A stretch of 64,000 bases of DNA, taken from assembly GCA_021613375.1 (NCBI GenBank), contig CM038717.1, positions 37,830,699-37,894,698 of the forward strand, given 5' to 3'. A model generated the notes under the pieces. The model was not told where the DNA came from. It did no database searches and saw only the letters and a program-made list of their open reading frames with translations. Source of the DNA: Megaleporinus macrocephalus. Lineage: Eukaryota > Chordata > Actinopteri > Characiformes > Anostomidae. Shown here piece after piece: positions 58,138-64,000 of this stretch; within the stretch, counting starts at the first letter, position 1, and every line of letters starts with the position of its first letter. A program made the translations under genes and the position numbers.

Positions 58138-59137
58138 NNNNNNNNNNNNNNNNNNNNNNNNNNNNNNNNNNNNNNNNNNNNNNNNNNNNNNNNNNNNNNN
58201 NNNNNNNNNNNNNNNNNNNNNNNNNNNNNNNNNNNNNNNNNNNNNNNNNNNNNNNNNNNNNNNNNNNNNNNNNNNNNNNNNNNNNNNNNNNNNNNNNNNN
58301 NNNNNNNNNNNNNNNNNNNNNNNNNNNNNNNNNNNNNNNNNNNNNNNNNNNNNNNNNNNNNNNNNNNNNNNNNNNNNNNNNNNNNNNNNNNNNNNNNNNN
58401 NNNNNNNNNNNNNNNNNNNNNNNNNNNNNNNNNNNNNNNNNNNNNNNNNNNNNNNNNNNNNNNNNNNNNNNNNNNNNNNNNNNNNNNNNNNNNNNNNNNN
58501 NNNNNNNNNNNNNNNNNNNNNNNNNNNNNNNNNNNNNNNNNNNNNNNNNNNNNNNNNNNNNNNNNNNNNNNNNNNNNNNNNNNNNNNNNNNNNNNNNNNN
58601 NNNNNNNNNNNNNNNNNNNNNNNNNNNNNNNNNNNNNNNNNNNNNNNNNNNNNNNNNNNNNNNNNNNNNNNNNNNNNNNNNNNNNNNNNNNNNNNNNNNN
58701 NNNNNNNNNNNNNNNNNNNNNNNNNNNNNNNNNNNNNNNNNNNNNNNNNNNNNNNNNNNNNNNNNNNNNNNNNNNNNNNNNNNNNNNNNNNNNNNNNNNN
58801 NNNNNNNNNNNNNNNNNNNNNNNNNNNNNNNNNNNNNNNNNNNNNNNNNNNNNNNNNNNNNNNNNNNNNNNNNNNNNNNNNNNNNNNNNNNNNNNNNNNN
58901 NNNNNNNNNNNNNNNNNNNNNNNNNNNNNNNNNNNNNNNNNNNNNNNNNNNNNNNNNNNNNNNNNNNNNNNNNNNNNNNNNNNNNNNNNNNNNNNNNNNN
59001 NNNNNNNNNNNNNNNNNNNNNNNNNNNNNNNNNNNNNNNNNNNNNNNNNNNNNNNNNNNNNNNNNNNNNNNNNNNNNNNNNNNNNNNNNNNNNNNNNNNN
59101 NNNNNNNNNNNNNNNNNNNNNNNNNNNNNNNNNNNNN
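58138..59137. other. Assembly gap, exactly 1000 N
   Basis: A round-number gap of unknown true size. All translations across it are meaningless. Confidence 0.99.
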
Positions 59138-62100
59138 AGCATGAAGAACACCGTCTGCCACAGCACAGCTCAATAATCAGTGCTACAAGGAGGAAGATGG
59201 AGATTAAAATAAAAATTGCAATCTGGAAGAAAAGCAAGCAGAATATTGTCAGTATGTTGTTTATGTACAGTTTCCAGCAGTGTTAATTTTGACAGCAAAT
59301 TTTGATTTAGTCTTAGTCGTAGTCTTTTGACTAAAATGTAATTTAGTTTTAGTCATAATTTAGTATCTGAATTGTTTTTAGTTTTAGTCTAGTTTTAGTC
59401 GACTCATTATCATAAGAATATAGTCTAGACTAAACCTACAGTCAATTCAGTCGACTAAAGTATAAAGGGTGTAAAATGTAATGCTTTTTCTTCTGTTCCC
59501 TTCAATTATTTAAGTCATTATATATACTTACACGAAATAAAACATTTATTAACCAGTTATAGAATATTACTCATGTTTGAAAGACCAATACACATATAAA
59601 CAGATTTAACAAACAACATGAATAAGTGAATAAGAGAAAACTGTTATTTTATCCTTTTTATTTATTATTTCTTACTTATTTAATAATTGTTACTAGTGCT
59701 GTCAATCTAATTAAATGACATGCTCTGTGATTAACTAATCTACATTAATTGCATTTATCACTTTTTGCTAGGAAAATATTTTTAATTGTTCAATTCAAAT
59801 ACATTTTAGCATAACAGTAAATCAAAAAATGTAAAACTGCCACATCTCCAGATCACAGTGTTCACTAGAGACTCACACTGCACATTACGTGCACTAATAA
59901 ATTGTAAATAAAACTAGCTAAACTTTGTGTGTACGGAGAGAGTTGGGACATGGTAATCAAACATAGATGGTTGGAGTTAGCTAGCTAGTCTCCCGACTCT
60001 GGCTCTGCAAATATAGTGTTTCACCTGCTTCCCACATACCTGATCAACTAATCTGATCATTAACACCACCTTACTGAGTTAATACAGCGCTTCACCTGCT
60101 TCCTACATACCTGATCAACTAATCTGATCATTAACGCCACCTTACTGAGTTAATACAGCGTTTCACCTGCTTCAACACATACCTGATCAACTAATCTGAT
60201 CATTAACACCACCTTACTGAGTTAATACAGCGCTTCACCTGCTTCCCACATACCTGATCAACTAATCTGATCATTAACACCACCTTACTGAGTTAATACA
60301 GCGCTTCACCTGCTCCCCACATACCTGATCAACTAATCTGATCATTAACGCCACCTTACTGAGGTAATACGGCGTTTCACCTGCTTCCCACATACCTGAT
60401 CCAACTAATCTGACCATTAACACCACCTTACTGAGTTAATACAGCGTTTCACCTGCTTCCCACATACCTGATCAACTAATCCGATTATTAACGCCACCTT
60501 ACTGAGTTAATACAGCGCTTCACCTGCTTCCCACATACCTGATCAACTAATCCGATCATTAACGCCACCTTACTGAGTTAATACAGCGCTTCACCTGCTT
60601 CCCACATACCTGATCAACTAATCCGATCATTAACGCCACCTTACTGAGTTAATGCAGCGCTTCACCTGCTTTCCACATACCTGATCAACTAATCCGATCA
60701 TTAACGCCACCTTACTGAGTTAATACAGCGTTTCACCTGCTTCCCACATACCTGATCAACTAATCTGATCATTAACGCCACCTTACTGAGGTAATACGGC
60801 GTTTCACCTGCTTCCCACATACCTGATCAACTAATCTGATCATTAACACCACCTTACTGAGTTAATACAGCGTTTCACCTGCTTCCCACATACCTGATCA
60901 ACTAATCTGATCATTAACGCCACCTTACTGAGGTAATACGGCGCTTCACCTGCTTCCCACATACCTGATCCAACTAATCTGACCATTAACACCACCTTAC
61001 TGAGTTAATACGGCGCTTCACCTGCTTCCCACATACCTGATCCAACTAATCTGATCATTAACACCACCTTACTGAGTTAATACAGCGTTTACAGCAGGAC
61101 ACGCTCTAAACTGTACAGGACAGTGTGCTTTCAGGACTAGGATTAAGAAAGGCTAAGTTAGCGTTAGCAGTGGTAAAGCTAGCTGACGGTGGTCATGGGG
61201 GGCTGATGTCCAGCGCGGTGGTGATTTTCTCTAAACACAGACGCTAAACTCTCTCTGCTGACACTGTCTAAATAACTTAGTTCCATCATGAGTAGCGACA
61301 GGTCACAGGCTTGTACAGTGTTCCCGGGTTTAGACCAAATTTGTGTAAGTGTGCGTTTGATTGACGGCTACTCGGCTTCTCTCGCCTCTCCATATACGCC
61401 GAAGTACTTATGATTGGATGTTTTCCTAACTTGTCCCCGCCTTTCACAAAACTAAATCAGTTCTGATTGGATGTCGTCCCTGCTAAACATTTTAGTCTCG
61501 TTTTATTCGTTGACTGAAGTGTCAATCAATTTCGTCATAGTTTTTATCCTGTTATGTAGTGTTTATTTAGTCAGCCTCTCGTTTCCGTCATGAAAAAAAG
61601 GCTAGTTGACGAAAACCATGACGAAAATAGTTCGTCAACGAAATGAACACTGGTTTCCAGTTAAACATTCATTCAGTACCAGGTTTTTATTCTCCAGCAT
61701 CAGAAAAACCACCAGGCGACACATTTAACAGAAAATCATAAGCATCTAAATGTACAATGTTAATAGATGTTTTAGTGTTTAGTGTGTTTAGAACAGCTTC
61801 CACACCAATGTTAGATACTAAACCAACAATCTCATTTATTTTACCCACTGTTTTCAGTTTACAAATTCATTTGTAAACTGTGCTATTTTAATTTGCATCA
61901 TCAGTTCAAGGTAAACAGGAAATACATTTGCAAATGAGGCGTTAACAGCACAATGTCCCTTTAATGAAAATGAAAACCAATATTATTAGTACAAAAATGT
62001 AATAATGTAATTTGATAACTAATGCCTTTGATTTAATGTGTTACGGTGCATTTTTGGAGAGCAACATGCAGTTAGCCTCTAACAGTTAGAGGCTGTTAAA

Positions 62101-62927
62101 TAATTTAAAAGCCCATATTGGCCATAGTTAGTGCCTAACCAATGACAATATGTGCATTTAAATTATTTAATTTGGCAGAAATTTGAAAAATCTGTGGAAT
62201 TTTCTTTCAAAAGTACAAAGCTTACCTTTGATACGTAAATTGCATAGTTCTGACGATCAGTCTGTGTTTCTTCTTTATCACACCATTTCAGTGGAAGCTG
62301 TTCAGTGCTGTTCAGTGCATTTACTGGGGTTATCAAACATGCCATGTATCTGCCATCATTGAAGAACAGGAGCAGCCAAAGAAGAGGTGGAATTGAACAG
62401 GTCAGAATTTTCATATATTTCTCTGTAGAGTCAGTTTTTGGAGCTTCAGTCTGTGTAGAGACAGTTGTTGTAGGTTTAGTCTCTATAGAGACCGTTGTTG
62501 TAGATTTAGTCTCTAAACAGACAGATGCTGTAGGTTCAGTCTCTATAGAGACAGATGTTGTAGGATCAGTCTGTGTAGAAACAGTTATAATCCGTTTAGT
62601 CTCTGTGGAGTCAGGTTTTGTAAATTTAGTCTCTATAGAGACTGTTGTTGTAGGTTCAGTCCGTGTAGAGATAGGTGTTGTAGATTTAGTTTCAGTTGGA
62701 ACTCCATTTCCGAGTCTGTACTTCCACATGTAAACGCCAAAGTTCAAAGTAACAATTAAGGGCATCACCAGGTACAAAGAGAAAATGAAGACTGCAGCTG
62801 TACGATTACATGGACACACAAAGTCTTGCTCGAAAAGTTTTTCTAGAAGAATAAGACCCAGATTGGGTACCAGGTAATTATTCGCCAGGTGCTGTTTTAA
62901 AAAGTCTATCAGTTTTCCCAGAACCAT
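59138..62927 (-). CDS. Gene B second copy (3' end lost in the gap)
   Basis: Exon 1 is 62927-62226, identical in translation to gene B, with the nine 10-residue repeats and the four signature cysteines. The TM4 exon starts at 59222 and is cut by the gap at 59138 after ELCCGRRCSSC. The copy is identical even in its intronic satellite, so it may be the same locus assembled twice and not a second gene. Confidence 0.75.
59278..61652. mobile_element. hAT element in gene B second copy
   Basis: Same ends and GTTTCCAG duplication (59270-59277 and 61653-61660) as at 39284-41658, with the same 71-bp array at 60019-61089. Confidence 0.88.
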
Positions 62928-63429
62928 TTCTAAAGAGGACAGCACAAACTGTCAGCACAGAATTTAAACTAGTCCTTCACTGCCGACACCAGCTTTAAGA
63001 CTGAAACAAACTGCTCCGCCTGAGTATCACACAGTCTACAAGAGAAAACAGGAAGCTTTGTGGTCTCCACAGACAGACACTGCAGGTGATGCTCACTGGG
63101 GTAGAATTTGATGATCATGTGAACACAAAGTTAACGCAGTAAATCAGAGCAGTAATAATTATCTTTGATTATTTTTGAATTGCTGTGAAACTATTAAGTT
63201 GTGGCAAAGCCAGTGGCAATGTCTTTATTGAAGAATTCACAAATTTAGAGGGGGATCCAGTCAGGACTTACACCTTAAAGCAAATAATTTGTTTTTATTT
63301 AAATATTTAGTGTTATGGCTCTTTTCTGGGGGGTCAGCAGAAAAATCCATATGGGACCCAAAACAATTAATTGAAACCTGTCAAGTGCGTAAACTAGATG
63401 ACCTGTTATTTACAGCTGTATATATATAT

Positions 63430-64000
63430 ATGGTGGCACGGTGGTGTAGTGGTTAGTACGGTGGTGTAGTTGTTAGTACGGTGGTGTAGTGGTTAGTATG
63501 GCGGTGTAGTGGTTAGTACGGTGGTGTAGTGGTTAGTACGGTGGTGTAGTGGTTAGTACGGTGGTGTAATGGTTAGTATGGCGGTGTAGTGGTCAGTACG
63601 GTGGTGTAGTGGTTAGTACGGTGGTGTAATGGTTAGTACGGTGGTGTAGTGGTTAGTATGATGGTGTAGTGGTTAGTACGGTGGTGTAGTGGTTAGTACG
63701 GTGGTGTAGTGGTTAGTACGGTGGTGTAATGGTTAGTATGGTGGTGTAATGGTTAGTACGGTGGTGTAGTGGTTGGTATGGTGGTGTAGTGGTTAGTACG
63801 GTGGTGTAGTGGTTAGTATGGTGGTGTAGTGGTTAGTACGGTGGTGTAGTGGTTAGTATGGTGGTGTAGAGGTTAGTATGGTGGTGTAATGGTCAGTACG
63901 GTGGTGTAGTGGTTAGTATGGTGGTGTAATGGTCAGTATGGTGGTGTAGTGGTTAGTATGGTGGTGTAATGGTTAGTACGGTGGTGTAGTGGTTAGTACG
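63430..64000. repeat. 20-bp SINE-derived minisatellite, second copy, running off the window
   Basis: The unit order matches 43434-44006 including variant units. Confidence 0.95.

Larger units (their letters stand above)
59138..64000. repeat. Near-identical copy of 39144-44006
   Basis: The alignment is by constant offset (19994 bp), including the hAT element, its 71-bp array and gene B exon 1 (protein identical). The only difference noticed is two extra bases in a TA run near 63421. It continues past the window end. Confidence 0.95.

Noticed and set aside
57926..59237. Frames of 336-415 codons across the Ns
   Set aside because: They consist almost wholly of undetermined bases.

Overview
The window looks like a teleost fish nuclear genome. 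It is AT-rich, intron-containing and dominated by fish-type repeats: L2/CR1-like LINEs with TTGAC-type 3' tails, Tc1 relics, hAT elements, solo LTRs, a DIRS fragment, tRNA-type SINEs and many minisatellites. The species cannot be named from sequence alone. The only host protein-coding genes I can support form a minus-strand cluster related to the CALHM (calcium homeostasis modulator, FAM26) large-pore channel family.

CALHM-like cluster, by increasing coordinate: orphan TM4 and tail exons (9.92-10.13 kb); gene A, complete with three exons (19.35-22.57 kb); an array of orphan tail exons (27.5-29.4 kb); gene B (39.04-42.93 kb); an orphan tail exon (49.96 kb); gene C (51.7-53.33 kb), whose TM4 exon has an in-frame stop; and a second copy of gene B (59.1-62.9 kb) cut by an assembly gap. 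In every unit a long first exon carries TM1-TM3 with the four CALHM extracellular cysteines. It ends at a phase-0 donor after a Ser-Lys pair, and a short TM4 exon plus a tiny C-terminal exon follow. The C-termini are much shorter than in known CALHMs, and the cytosolic TM2-TM3 loop varies greatly (about 30, 50 and 100 residues), in gene B through a ninefold 10-residue repeat.

Mobile DNA fills most of the rest. A nearly complete minus-strand LINE (30.78-35.67 kb; ORF1 esterase, ORF2 endonuclease/RT, each broken by one frameshift) sits inside an older plus-strand LINE. Solo LTRs with target-site duplications lie at 37.48, 47.66 and 55.05 kb. hAT elements with 8-bp duplications lie in intron 1 of gene B (39.28-41.66 kb) and of gene C (52.17-52.36 kb). 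A Myb-like-domain DNA transposon lies inside a LINE 3' end (14.15-14.99 kb). A Tc1 transposase relic, a Ty3-type gag-protease relic and a DIRS fragment are also present.

Minisatellites are exceptionally dense: unit lengths of 10-aa coding/30 bp, 20, 21, 22, ~22-24, 56, ~71 and ~81 bp. Several grew from recognisable seeds: a SINE 5' end, a CALHM intron, and a transposon terminus.

Assembly caution: exactly 1000 N lie at 58138-59137. The sequence after them repeats 39144-44006 at a constant offset of 19994 bp, with only a 2-bp microsatellite difference noticed. This is either a very recent duplication or, more likely, a false (haplotig-type) duplication.
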